A stretch of DNA of 64,000 nucleotides from Leptidea sinapis (lineage: Eukaryota; Arthropoda; Insecta; Lepidoptera; Pieridae), in assembly GCF_905404315.1 (NCBI RefSeq), contig NC_066265.1:31148501-31212500 (forward strand), given 5' to 3'. The number at the start of each line of letters is the position of its first letter. Positions within the stretch are counted from its first letter, which is position 1. Made by a program: the position numbers and the translations under genes. Below the pieces are notes generated by a model. That model saw only the letters and a program-made list of their open reading frames with translations. It had not been told where the DNA came from and did no database searches. Of this stretch, positions 53,822 through 64,000 are shown one piece after another.

Positions 53822-55088
53822 TTGTAATGGAAGTTGAAAATATGATACATATAAATAATCTGTTGGTACTCTTTACAGAAACTTTAATTCCACTGCTCAG
53901 CACATAAGTTGATGGTCTTTGTTTTGTAAGTCTTTCGAAATGTGTAAATATTTATGTTAAACAAACAGTTTTAGTGTTGGTTCAAATGTTTTACGATGCG
54001 GAACAATATAAGTAGGTACTTATCGGGTATTATCAGGTAGAGACACTTTAAATTATGAAAATGTTATTCACCTGCAAAGGAATGGAAAAATTTTAAGAAA
54101 TTTTATAACATAGACTTTGTTCTTACGTATAAATATAATATTGACAAAATAGTACAATTATTTGCTAACTTACTTCTTAAATTATTGATTTTTAAGTATC
54201 ACCGAAACAATGAGTTTTGAATTTTGTGTACCTACTCCTGTTTCCTGCTAATACCGAAACGGCTGGACTAATTTAAACGAGATTTTTACTGAAACATCTC
54301 ATGTTGAAAATAGCAATAGAAATATGAAAATGAGTTAGGGATCCGCTCAATAAAATAAGAACCCATAAAATGATAAAGAAACGAGTCAAATTACCAACAT
54401 ACACAAAATCCACGAGCACAAATTAGCGGGGGCCTAATTAAATTCTACCAGGATAAAATCAGCGAGAAATAGTAGTATATTAGTCGATATAATAAAAGAT
54501 GGTGGAGATTTAAGTATCTCAAAAGGTGATACCCAATTTTTTTTCCATAATTTATCAGATAATTAGTGTCCTGGCCACACTTAGATATTGCTTTTAATTA
54601 ATGCGAAAGTATCCATCCCTATTTTCCCTACTCTGTGCTTTTAAAAACCTCCCAATAAATATTATCACAGTAGTGCGGCCGTAACAGTACAATTTCTCAA
54701 CAGATGAAAATTTTAGTCAATAAACGTAATTCCAGAATGCGTCCATAGATGGCGCTTATCACAACATAAGTTGATCGCGGGAAATTCGCGTTGCTAGACT
54801 TGCAGTCGGGTACTTGGTTCAACAAAACAAGGGAAAATCTAATATATTCAGCTTTCAGTATCATTGCGCGATCCGAGACTGTCATCGCGTGTCTCTTATC
54901 ATTTTTCATCGAATGTTGATGAAACAATATAACGTTGATTAGTGAGTTGTTAACGTAATTGACGAGTTTCATAATAAAACCCTTTAATTAGGTCATCCGG
55001 TGTAAGGGTCAACTTCGCAAGTTCAATTTCAAGGTCGTGCAATATGTTATTGCAGTGTTAATGTGAATTTAAAGCGTTTGATAGAATT
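53822..55088. other. Intergenic DNA
   Basis: 54250-54480 resembles Helitron interiors (CCGAAACGGCTGGACTAATT) without ends. 54660-55080 is more GC-rich and ordered, compatible with a promoter and 5' UTR for the exon that follows. Confidence 0.4.
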
Positions 55089-55126
55089 ATGTTTAGTGTT
55101 TGGATTAAACGTTGGAAGCCGAAAAG
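55089..55126 (+). CDS. Possible first coding exon of an unknown gene
   Basis: ATG followed by MFSVWIKRWKPK and two bases, then a good donor (AAAAG|GTAAGA). The upstream 300 bases are less AT-rich. I do not recognise the N-terminus and found no second exon before the window ends. Confidence 0.35.
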
Positions 55127-55136
55127 GTAAGATTGT

Positions 55137-55400
55137 TTTTTTTTATGGAATAGGAGGACAAACGAGCGTACGGGTCACCTGGTGTTAAGTGATCACCGCC
55201 ACCATTGCACATTCTCTTGCAACACCAGAGGAATCACAAGAGCGTTGTCGGCCTTTTAGGAAGGTGTACGCGTTTTTTTTGAAGGAACCCATGTCGTATC
55301 GTCCCGGAAATACCGCACAAGGAAGCTCATTCCACAGCTTTGTAGTACGTGGAAGAAAGGTGGTGATGATATCCTAACTTGTGGCGTGTCATGCGAAGGT
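55137..55400 (-). mobile_element. Family A LINE with internal deletion
   Basis: Begins TTTTTTATGGAATAGGAGG; after CGTGGAAGAAAGG about 60 bases are missing before TGATGATATCCTAACTTGTG. Sits 11 bases after the donor of the putative exon above. Confidence 0.85.
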
Positions 55401-55683
55401 GGTTGGTTTTTGAAAATAATATTATAATAAATACTTGAGTTAAACAGCGTAAAACGCACATATGTCTTTTTTAATATTGAACACAGGATTGCTAGTAAAG
55501 ACTTAAAGTTTTTGAAAGAGCACGTTAAAAATATACGGGTCTGTAGAGTAGAATGTTACGTATGTTTTATCTAGTATCGTTTTATTAACATCCCACTTAT
55601 GTTGTTTTGACAAGGATTTGGTAGAGGCGTTGCGGGGGTTGCGGATTCGATTCCTCATGGAAACATATAATATCTCCCAATAA

Positions 55684-56029
55684 TCTATACTATAATAATT
55701 TAATATTATAAAGCTGCAGTGTTTGTTTGTTTGTTTGTTTGAACGCGCTAATCTCTGGTACTATTGGTCCGATTTGAATGATTCTTTCAGTGTTGGGTAG
55801 TCCATTTATCGAGGAAGGCTATAGGCTATGTTTTTTTTCAAAATAAGGGATCCGCAATAAAATTGCTATTTTGTAACACAAGGTGTAAAATCGAAAACCT
55901 ATTTTTGCGTGCGCTGCAAAAACTATTGACAATAGAACAAAATGATGTACAGGCTATAATATAGGCAATATTTTATCTCGGTATTTCCACGGAAACGAGA
56001 AAAACGCGGGTGAAACCGCGCAAAGCTAG
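55684..56029 (+). mobile_element. Nonautonomous Helitron, third subfamily
   Basis: A|TCTATACTATAATAATTTAA at the 5' end and, at the 3' end, the hairpin GCGGGT-GAA-ACCGCG followed by CAAAGCTAG|T. Contains a (TTTG)5 run near its start. No ORF. Textbook Helitron ends. Confidence 0.85.
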
Positions 56030-56876
56030 TGACATAATAAAATTTTTGGGAACTTGCTCGCAGAATGTAGTCTAATTCTATTATATTAATATTATATGTG
56101 AATGAATTAAGGGTTCCGTAGCAGCAGGTTACATAATATAAAAGTTCTTGTAGTTCGTTGTAACTTTGATCTATGTTTTAATGAAAGTGTATTTTTTTTT
56201 CAATTAAGTTATTGATAAAACGATTTATGACGTATTTAAAAAAACTTCTTACTAGATCTTGTCCAAACCAATTTTCGGTTTGCATGGTAATGTACTGTCA
56301 TATATTTTTTTTAGTTTTATCATTCTCTTATTTTAGAAGTTACAGGGGGGGGGGACACATTTAACCACTTTGGAATGTTGCTGTCGCGCAAACTAACTAG
56401 TTTAGGAAAAAATGTAAGAAACCGCAATATCAATATTTAAGACCTATTTATAGATACCACCCACACGTATAGGTTTGATGAAAATAAAATTTTGAGTTTC
56501 ATTTCTAAGTATGGGCACCCCCAAATATATTGTTTTTCTTCTATTGTTATGTAAACATCTTAATGCGGTTCACAGAATACATCTTCCTATTATTATTATT
56601 ATATTATGTTCAAGTTGCAACAGTATAGTTCTTATAATTTCGGAAAAAAGGAGCTGTGACATACGGACGGACACACAGACAGACATGACGAAGGGTTCCG
56701 TTTCGTTGCCATTTCGCTACGGAAACCTAAAGACCAGTTAATATTTTTGTGTTTAAACATTACAATTAAACAAACAAATTTTCCATATAATATTAGCAAA
56801 AAACACTGGCTGGGCTAATCTGGAATTGGAACTTGGTATAGCGATAATATACACAAACACATCCACTTTTAGATTT
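56030..56876. other. Unassigned DNA with G10 run
   Basis: Ten consecutive G at 56345-56354. GACGGACACACAGACAGACA with GACGAAGGGTTCCGTTTCGT near 56670 is a known-looking moth LINE motif. No gene supported. Confidence 0.45.
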
Positions 56877-57175
56877 TTTTTTATTGAATAGGAGGACAAA
56901 CGAGCGTACGGGTCACCTGGTGTTAAGTGATCACCGCCGCCCACATTCTCTTGCAACACCAGAGGAATCACAAGAGCGTTGCCGGCCTTTAAGGAAGATG
57001 TACGCGCTTTTTTTGAAGGTACCCATGTCGTATCGTCCCGGAAATACCGCACAAGGAAGCTCATTCCACAGCTTCGTAGTACGAGGAAGAAAGCTCCTTG
57101 AAAACCGCACTGTGGAGGACCGCCACACATCCAGGTGGTGGGGATGATATCCTGACTTGTGGCGTGTCGTGCGAA
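56877..57175 (-). mobile_element. Family A LINE, 5'-truncated
   Basis: Cleanest copy: the minus frame VWRSSTVRFSRSFLPRTTKL, WNELPCAVFPGRYDMGTFKK to RECGRR and stop is uninterrupted. 3' end TTCAATAAAAAAAA (one change from the usual TTCCATA). Confidence 0.9.
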
Positions 57176-57548
57176 GGGGCGATTGGTGGTAGTAGTACCT
57201 ACATGGATCGCTGTCATATATCCTATTAATATCTACAAAAATAATACGTATAAGTATAACTATAAGATTCCGTTAATTATAAATTTGAACACCTGCTAAG
57301 TCATTGTATAATATCTTTCGTCTAGCAGATGCTGGCAACACCTGCTAATTATGTCGGTCATCTTTTATGGTATTAGTAATTCTCCGTCTCATTTCTAAGG
57401 GCGAATGGTCGTTGGCTTGTCGACAGATCAAATATTTTAATAGAGTTTAACAAAAACGAGAATATTATAGGTGGATATTTTTATTATCTATGCCTGTTTA
57501 TTTCTTGCTTTTTGTATGAATCTTTTGTGTTATGACGATTCATGTTTA
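57176..57548. other. Unassigned DNA
   Basis: AACACCTGCTAA is repeated at 57290 and 57339. Nothing else. Confidence 0.45.
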
Positions 57549-57750
57549 CCAGTGGTTAGAGACACAGACAACTCAGCTAGGGGTCCCGGGCTCGGTTCCC
57601 GGTAGGTAGGTGCAAAACTTATGTATGATATGTTTTTTTCTAGTCATGGATATATACAATAATTATTATATTTATGTGTGTTTGAGTAGGTATATTGTTT
57701 TTTTATCAAGCACCCATAGGCTATATTCATATATGCCTATTTTGGGGGCC
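57549..57750 (+). mobile_element. tRNA-derived SINE
   Basis: The head has CCAGTGGTTAGAGACACAGA (A-box-like) and GGGCTCGGTTCCCGGTAGGT (B-box-like), then a body with TAGTCATGGATATATACA and CACCCATAGGCTATATTC, related to the SINEs at 8.9 and 42.1 kb. Confidence 0.7.
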
Positions 57751-57787
57751 CTGTATTTGTGTGAATGTATATCTTTATATATTATAC

Positions 57788-58101
57788 TATCTGACCCAGC
57801 AAACGTTGTATTGCCGATATTAAAATCGCGATACAAGAGTAACTGTTGAACGTAGATGGGTGAAAATTTGAAGTTGTATGTATTTTTAATGCTGACTCAC
57901 AATCATTACAAATTAAAAAAAAATGTCAAAAAAATTAAAAAAAAAAAAATTCGTGTGGACCACCCTTAACATTTAGGGGGATGAAAAATAGATGTTGTCC
58001 GATTCTCAGACCAACCCAATATGCACTCAAAATTTCATGAGAATCGGTCAAGCCGTTTCGGAGGAGTTCGGTCCCGCACACCGTGACATGAGAATTATAT
58101 A
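57788..58101 (-). mobile_element. Nonautonomous Helitron, inverted
   Basis: Reverse complement of the 23.3/45.0 kb subfamily: GACCCAGCAAACGTTGTATT at its 3' end and CGTGACATGAGAATTATATA at its 5' end. The final CTAG is mutated to ATAG. Its 5' end touches the 5' end of the next Helitron. Confidence 0.78.
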
Positions 58102-58535
58102 TCTTTTTATATATAATTCTTGTGTGCGTGTGTATGTCACTGAACTCCTCCTAGACGGCTGGACCGATTTTATTGAAACTTTCTGTGTGTCTTCAGGTGG
58201 ATTCGAGAATGGTTTAGATTCACAATTGAACTACCTCCTGAACGGCTGGACCGATTTTGATGAGATTTTTGTGTGTTCCAGTGAATTTGAAATTGATGTG
58301 TGTCTTCGGGTGGATTCAAGAATGGTTTACATTCACAATTGAACTACCTCCAAAACGGCTAGACCGATTTTGATGATATTTTTGTGTGTTCCAGTGTATT
58401 TGAGATTGGTTTAGATTCTCAATTCCGTCCATATAGTGTATTTTAGTGGACTCCTCCTAACGGCTGGACCGATTTTTCATATTTAAGACGTGTGTCCGAA
58501 ATTTCCGACAGGACAACGTCTGTTGGGTCCACTAG
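58102..58535 (+). mobile_element. Helitron-like element with internal subrepeats, copy 1
   Basis: A|TCTTTTTATATATAATTCTT at the start, GTTGGGTCCACTAG|T at the end. The interior consists of three or four diverged repeats of about 110 bases, each with CGGCTGGACCGATTTTGATG and GTGTGTTCCAGTG. No ORF that makes sense. Confidence 0.7.
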
Positions 58536-58536
58536 T

Positions 58537-58969
58537 ATTAGATATTTCTTGCGTGCGTGTGTATGTCACTGAACTCCTCCTAGAGGGCTGGACTGATTTT
58601 GATGACATTTTTTGTGTGAGTTCAAGGGGATTCGAGGACGGTTTAGATTCACAATTGAACTACCTCTTAAACGGCTGGACCGATTTTGATGATATTTTTG
58701 TGTGTTCCAGTGAATTAGAGATTGGTGTGTCTTCAGGTGGATTCGAGAATGGTTTAGATTCACAATTAAACTACCTCCTAAACAGCTGGAGCGATTTTGA
58801 TAATTTTTTTGTTTGTTTCAGTGTATTTGAGATTGGTTTAGATTCTCAATTCCGTCCATATAATATAATTCTCCTGCTCATGTGTATGTTAGTGAACTAG
58901 TCCTAACGGCTGGACCGATTTTTCAAATTTAAAACGTGTGTACAGGACAACGTCTGTCGGGTCCACTAG
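58537..58969 (+). mobile_element. Helitron-like element with internal subrepeats, copy 2
   Basis: Directly follows copy 1 in the same orientation; begins around TATTTCTTGCGTGCGTGTG and ends GTCGGGTCCACTAG|T (58970). The 5' terminus is shortened by some 10-15 bases. The same subrepeats occur with different internal deletions. Confidence 0.68.
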
Positions 58970-59108
58970 TAATGAATTTAACTAATAATAATAAACTACT
59001 TATCGAATTCAAAAATTATTTTATATAGAAACTCATATTTTTGGCAAGGGCTGTATTTTCTTTAAATAAAAAACTGAGGTCAAAATTGATGAATAAAAAA
59101 TTAAACAA

Positions 59109-59388
59109 CAATTTTTTTTTTAATGGAATAGGAGGACAAACATGCGTACGGGTCACCTGGTGTTAAGTAAGAGGAATCACAAGAGCGTTGCCGGCCTTTA
59201 AGGAAGGTGTACGCGCTTTTCTTGAAGGTACCCATGTCGTATAGTCCCGGAAACACCGCACAAGGAAGCTCAATCCACAGCTTCGTAGTACGACGAAGAA
59301 AGCTCCTTGAAAACCACACTGTGGAGGACCGCCACACATCCAGATGTTGGGGATGATATCCTAACTTGTGGCGTGTCATGCGAAGGTG
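59109..59388 (-). mobile_element. Family A LINE with deletion in the 3' UTR
   Basis: Lacks about 40 bases (GTGTTAAG joins AGAGGAATCAC), which removes the stop codon region. The coding part (VWFSRSFLRRTTKLWIELPC) is otherwise as usual. Confidence 0.88.
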
Positions 59389-59788
59389 AATTTGTTGTCA
59401 AAATCCACTGTTGATCAGCTGTTCCAGATCATAAGAAGGACAGATAAACACACGCCTATCTGGTGTGTTGATATTAAGAATAGTTAATATCTGACAATGG
59501 GTCGGCGTGAACTTTATCAGTGAGGTGCGATGGCGCCTCGTTATCTCCACCTTATCACTTGTTATCAGTATTCTCTACGAGGTACACTTGAACGATTATT
59601 ATTTTTGTCAGTTTGTCTAACGAAGACCAACTCACATACGGACCATCTGATGGTATGAAACTATCGCGGTTTATACCAACATGGGTACAAAAGCCGATCA
59701 TATGTAAATGTGTACATATAATAAAACACTATTTCAAGGATTAAAACGCATGTGTGATTGTTGCATATTTTTAACATCAGATTTTATT
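59389..59788. other. Unassigned DNA
   Basis: 59500-59650 has average GC but no open frame longer than 30 codons. Confidence 0.45.
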
Positions 59789-59860
59789 ATTCAAATTCAA
59801 ATATTTTTATTCAAAATAGGATTTAAAATCACTTATTGAACGTCAAAAACTACCACCCCT
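59789..59860 (-). repeat. Family C LINE 3' tail only
   Basis: TCAAATTCAAATATTTTTAT and AAATCACTTATTGAACGTCA, as in the family C copy at 15.17 kb; the coding part is missing. Confidence 0.65.
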
Positions 59861-59949
59861 ACCAAACTACTACCACTATTATTTTTTACTATTCCAGTTA
59901 TTTTTATTCATGTCAGGTATTTCTATCTAGCTTATTCCCAGAAAATGGC

Positions 59950-60115
59950 AGGAGGTGAAGGTGATTGTTATACTAACACCAGGAAGATGGGCATACAGAC
60001 CCACCAGCCCGTAGCTCTTCCGCATTCCAAAACTCGGAAAGGCATTGAGAGACAAAGCTGAGGGTCTGCGAAAAATACTATTACAGCAAAATCAACATGC
60101 CTACTGCCAAGGTAA
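59950..60115 (+). other. Coding-like stretch of unknown identity
   Basis: One plus frame, with one TAG, reads WQEVKVIVILTPGRWAYRPT then IPKLGKALRDKAEGLRKILL and QQNQHAYCQ, followed by a possible donor GTAAAT. Its composition differs from the AT-rich flanks. Could be an old exon or a LINE gag remnant. Confidence 0.25.
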
Positions 60116-60206
60116 ATGCACTAATATACAAATTATAATTTTAATAATTTTATGAACAGGGCACAAAATATATCAATAATAGATTGATTAAGAATCTTAA
60201 GCTTAC

Positions 60207-60461
60207 TGCTTCTTCAGGACTACCAGGTTTTGGCTTTAATAAAAGCGCAATCCCATGGCATACAACTGCTAAATCTTCAAGAACCACAACATCAGAAGAG
60301 GATGATGCAACGTCCACTTCAATTATCTCCAAATTTAACTCTTTCAAAAGCCTTATGTAGCTGTCATATTGACACCGTAGATCATTCATTTTATGGTTTG
60401 TTCCACAAGAAGAGACTTTAGCGACGACAGCATGAGAAAATTCATGCATTTTAAAATCCAT
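60207..60461 (-). CDS. DDAH-like protein, first exon
   Basis: ATG at 60461 (context AGG ATG G) opens 85 codons on the minus strand, ending at donor GCA|GTAAGC in phase 0. SHAVVAKVSS at 9-18, DSYIRLLKELNLEIIEVD, SSSSDVVVLEDLAVVCHGIA at 53-72 follow the N-terminal third of dimethylarginine dimethylaminohydrolase, which hydrolyses asymmetric dimethylarginine to citrulline and dimethylamine in the cytosol. Asp57, Glu62 and Asp63 keep the spacing of human DDAH1 Asp73, Glu78, Asp79, which bind substrate. The next part (KPKPGSPEEA) departs from the usual RPGxPSRRxE. Catalytic His and Cys would lie in later exons, which I could not find at lower coordinates; the gene may be broken or have a long intron. 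A TATA-like TATAAAAAG lies about 45 bases upstream. Confidence 0.75.
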
Positions 60462-60502
60462 CCTTATATTATTTATGGACCAAAAGACAAAACAGTGTTT
60501 TT

Positions 60503-60512
60503 ACTTTTTATA
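60503..60512 (-). promoter_or_regulatory. TATA-like box upstream of the DDAH-like exon
   Basis: The minus strand reads TTTTATAAAAAGT about 45 bases before the ATG. Position and sequence fit a core promoter with a very short 5' UTR; chance occurrence in AT-rich DNA is possible. Confidence 0.35.
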
Positions 60513-61542
60513 AAAGTAGAGAAATATTAATTGTAGAGTACCTTTTCGTTCCTAATTTGAAGTTCGGCTAATTTTATAAAAAAAAACATGAATCCTATAT
60601 AGTTACTACCTAGCTTTTAAATACCTAGTAGTTAGTATGTATGTGTGCATTAATATGTAGGTATATAGACATTTCGTGACCTTTTCAGAGCACGTCATAT
60701 TTGGTGTAACACGAGCTTTAATCAAAGAAAATGCTAAATGTACATAATATGAACTAGAAAGAAAAGTGAGTATACATTTGTATGCATGCAAGAAGTTATA
60801 CTTCTTTGGCCTAACAAAGCAAAAATCTTTAAAATTATTAATTCCTCGATATATAACAATATTGTAAAAATCTTGCAATGATGGCTTTGACAATTAATTA
60901 TCAAATAACGAATACGTCTGTACGGGCTTGGACAAAGAAACCAAAAAAAAAAACGAATGTCGCAAACGTCAGAAAATTTTAGGAACCAACTTCACCCTGT
61001 TACTTTTGTATTACAGTGATGCGCGCGCATCTTAAAATTTCACTCTCATAATTTTTTCATAACGTGCTTAAAGAAGTATAACTTCAAATGAATTATCAAT
61101 ATATATTGGTATTTAGTAGTTATTTATCATACTGAAATAAAAATATTAGATATATTTTTCGCTTCATCCTCACTAATGTAATTAACAGCAGTTACATATA
61201 GCCTATGCTTCTTAATTCGTCAATAATAAAGCTATTTGTTGATATACAAAATAATATTGTTAATTCTATGACCGGGTTGATGTAACTTTATCCAATCTTG
61301 TTGGATTTATTTATATAAAGATTATAAGTAGTTGTGACCGTAGTATTATAACAGTAAATGATATTGTCGTAATAATTGAGAGTGCAATTTACAACATCTC
61401 TTCAGTATGTGATTAAAATATCAAACTAATCACGCGTGCCCCGTAACTTCATTATGTTTTGTTCAAATAAGTAATTACCGCCTCTGTGTGTACTGTCACT
61501 GTCAGAAGTGCAAACGTTATAGAAAATAATAGTTATTTATGC
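60513..61542. other. Unassigned DNA
   Basis: 60900-60980 (AAACCAAAAAAAAAAACGAA, CGTCAGAAAATTTTAGGAA) is related in inverted form to 16420-16470 (TTTCCTGACGTTTGC, TTTTTTTTGGTTTCTTCG), so an unnamed repeat. No gene. Confidence 0.45.
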
Positions 61543-61627
61543 AACTGTTGTGTAATAAGGGGTATTAAAACACGAATGTGGGTTTATAGTATCACATGAG
61601 TGTTTTAATACCTAATTATCAACAGTT
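61543..61627. repeat. Foldback, 85 bases
   Basis: AACTGTTG...GGTATTAAAACAC (61543-61573) is inverted as GTGTTTTAATACC...CAACAGTT (to 61627), about 29 bases per arm with a 25-base loop. Confidence 0.75.
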
Positions 61628-61651
61628 ATAATATGCACACAATACTGTATC

Positions 61652-61908
61652 TACACCCATTATTTGAATCCTCTATATAATATTTCGAAACAGTTAGCTT
61701 ATTGCTAACATTAAAAAAGCCAGTCCTAGTAACCATAATATCATCCAAAGGAGTGCTATTATGAAAACGGATGATATAATGTTGTACTGAATTTGATTAC
61801 AATACTCGTTTGGATGATGTAATGGTTATTAGGACATTGGGTGTTTTAATATTGGCAATTAGCTAACTGTTTTAGAATCTTTAATAGAGGATTTAAAGCA
61901 TGGGTGTA
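61652..61908. repeat. Large foldback MITE, 257 bases
   Basis: TACACCCAT at 61652 is inverted as ATGGGTGTA at 61900. Pairing continues inward through AATCCTCTAT, AAACAGTTAGCT, CTAGTAACCAT and ATCATCCAAA, so each arm is about 100 bases with some 20-25 percent mismatch and only a short unpaired centre. No ORF. Confidence 0.78.
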
Positions 61909-63174
61909 TATAAAATAAGTTATCGTTTAAAGAATTTCGACGTTAGAGGTGCACGAATAAATAATAGGAAATATGACTGTCCGATGTATTTTATTTTAGT
62001 ATCATCTTCTAATTACAAACGTTCTAATAAAATAAAACATCAACCATTATGATTTTATTTATATAATGCTCACGTGAATATGATTTCTGCTGAACTTCTT
62101 TGTCAAGAATAGTTTAATTTAATTAGTTTACAGTAAGTATCTATCGCTTGTCTGTGGTTCATTTATTTATTTTTTTATTTCACTTTATTTTTATAGATTA
62201 CAAGCAAAAGAAAGTTTCTATTTTATATAATATATTGTTTTCAAATCAGCAAATATGCTGATTTGGACCACTTTGTGACGTATAGAAATTATATTTCACA
62301 GTTTTTTTACTGTTTGTCTCTTTCTTATAATATTTCAGTCTTTTGTATTTATGTATACAATTTGCTTACAAAAAAATATTTTTCTACCTTTCTTTCAAGA
62401 AAGCTAAATAAAAGCGAACTTAAATTTTTACGTCAGCATGTTCTTTATAATTCATTCACGCATGTCACCAAGCAATTAATTATACCTACTTCTACCTATT
62501 ATTTAAAAGCGAAAAGATTAAACTTTTTATTCTGGTACTTTCTTTGCGTATATTTATTACAAAGAGTTCACAGTACATTTTTTGACTAAAATAAATGGTT
62601 ATATGCCAAGTAACAAGCACATATGTTGGCTGAAACCGAAAACAGTTATAGCTGCCAAAACTTGTCGAAATTTCATGTAACTACTCAGTTCATATAAAAC
62701 GTATGACGTCATAGTGATATTGCTTGATGTCACTTACTTGCAATGCGCCACATAGTAGGTTATTATTTAAAGTATATTGATTTCTAAGAAGTTTTCTTTT
62801 ATTGAGGCATTTTGTATCACATATTGAAAAACTAAAGATAGATTCATTGACATGTACGCAACATAGAGTCTCTTGCTGTTTGGCAACGCATGAAAACAGG
62901 CCAGCTTTATTACTTTAGTGTGTGTGAGAAGCTACGTCTTATACTCGTGATACGTATGCCACTTTGTTTTAGTATGCGGCGTTGCTGATAATAGAGGTGT
63001 AGAATGTCAGAGTCTATCTAGATGTATAAATTTTCGAAGAAGAAAGTATATGAATAATAACTGCCGGTCCGATCATGATTTGCTAACGAAGTTTGGTAAC
63101 CTCGTGTAATATATAGTAAATATACATTATATTATATATAATTCATCTAAGCGTGTCTTACATGAATTATCTAA
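61909..63174. other. Unassigned DNA
   Basis: CAAATCAGCA-AATA-TGCTGATTTG (62242-62265) is a perfect 10-bp hairpin. TGACGTCA at 62704-62711. A 108-codon frame at 62263-62589 is hydrophobic and featureless. Confidence 0.4.
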
Positions 63175-63400
63175 GTGTTATGAGTTATCTTAAGACGTGT
63201 TAATCCCGCAAAGATTTATTGGGTCGTTTGGTTGAGAGTTCACCGGACGCCCATTCTTGGAGGAGGACGCAAATAGCTTCAAACTCTAAGCTATGCGGTT
63301 AGGTTTAATTACATTCTGAATGTAGACTACCTTAGTAGAATTAACACTTAAGATAACTCATATAAATGAGATAATCATGGATTCCGTCAAATAACGCCTA
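63175..63400. repeat. Family Q foldback, copy 3, diverged
   Basis: GAGTTATCTTAAGACGTGTTAAT is mirrored by ATTAACACTTAAGATAACTC (63339-63358). The right outer flank ATCATGGATTCCGTCAAATA, ACGCCTAATTCAATAAAT matches the flank of copy 1. The loop differs. Confidence 0.6.
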
Positions 63401-64000
63401 ATTCAATAAATTTTCTCCCATTAAATTCTTGAAATAAAAATGACAAGATCGCAGTTGCGTGTTTTGTCGTCGACTGTACCGCCCGTGGATGCACTCTGTG
63501 CGCTAGTGGAGCCCTCTAGCATGACCACCTGCAGTGATTATAATTGAAATTGGCCCTCTCGTTCATGTTGCCAGTTGTCACGCTGGGTGGGCACCCCTTT
63601 TTGGTTTTGGTTTTGTAAATAGTTTCTAAGGGCTACACTGCTTCGATTGTCTATGAATCGGGAAAATTTGAATGATTTAATCCTCAAAGGTGCTTTGAAA
63701 GATTTTTTTTAAGCCTTTCAAAGCCGTTATCTGAAAGTTGTTGCTTTCATCATGCTAAATTGTTTATAATAAATTAGTTTGCGTTGCCTAGAACTAGATA
63801 AAAAAAAATACTGGATCAGTTGATGTCGGCAGAAATACATAAAAGCCAATTATTACGGAGCAGTAACCATAAATTATAATGTGATCCTTATTAAATGGGT
63901 TAAACACCTACTTGGCATAAGTTTTCATTTTATTCCAAATAAAATAAAGATAATTCAGTTAGTTGGCAACACTTTAATAGTTATTTTAAAAATAGCTTAT
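63401..64000. other. Unassigned DNA
   Basis: 63460-63600 has higher GC (GTCGTCGACTGTACCGCCCG) but no open frame or repeat I recognise. Confidence 0.45.

Noticed and set aside
57992..58900. Plus frames with repeated LNYLLNGWTDFDDIFVCSS
   Set aside because: Translation of Helitron subrepeats; reading frames are broken between units and no start context exists.
1..64000. CRISPR array, operon, prophage or other bacterial system
   Set aside because: Introns, tRNA structure, SINEs/LINEs and Helitrons show a eukaryotic nuclear genome; no regularly spaced direct repeats were seen.

Overview
The window is nuclear DNA of an arthropod, most likely a moth or butterfly. It is AT-rich, has long introns with GT-AG borders, carries eukaryotic tRNA-Gly genes, and is dominated by repeats whose sequences resemble lepidopteran LINE, Helitron, SINE and maT mariner families. 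These family assignments are from memory, without a database. There is no bacterial-style gene organisation, no operon and no CRISPR array.

Layout. From 1 to about 13.0 kb there are only degraded LINEs, dispersed repeats and unassigned AT-rich DNA. At 13.7 kb on the minus strand lies a short exon that looks like the first exon of a tetraspanin gene; I could not find its other exons. From 15 to 36 kb come nested repeats: RTE and jockey/CR1-like LINE tails, a TTAA-flanked inverted-repeat element, a head-to-tail Helitron dimer, a dead maT mariner, an internally deleted mariner and a solo LTR. From 36.4 to 47.5 kb a complete tetraspanin gene runs on the plus strand: six exons, 311 residues from the chosen start, with introns full of MITEs, foldbacks, Helitrons and LINE copies. 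At 48.1 kb and 53.8 kb two identical tRNA-Gly(GCC) genes face each other across a secreted two-Kunitz-domain protein gene with a Thr/Ser-rich tail (48.9-52.4 kb, plus). From 55 to 59.4 kb there are more LINE and Helitron copies and a possible first exon. At 60.2-60.5 kb, minus strand, is the first exon of a dimethylarginine dimethylaminohydrolase (DDAH)-like gene. From 61.5 to 64 kb there are foldback elements and unassigned DNA.

Repeat shorthand used below. Family A: jockey/CR1-like LINE, 5'-truncated, ending in TTCCATAAAAA. Family B: dispersed repeat with the core GCCCTGCCCATTACAAT. Family C: second LINE, ORF end containing SFVGRCICFY. Family G: repeat with TTACCACCACT. Family N: TTAA-flanked repeat starting CCGACTTCAAAAA. 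Family Q: long-armed foldback with TTTAGTGTTAATTC. The genes (tetraspanins, Kunitz protein, DDAH-like, tRNAs) show no sign of acting in one pathway; their proximity looks ordinary for a eukaryotic chromosome. The most unusual content is structural: tandem and back-to-back Helitrons, nested insertions with readable target duplications, and long foldbacks inside tetraspanin introns.
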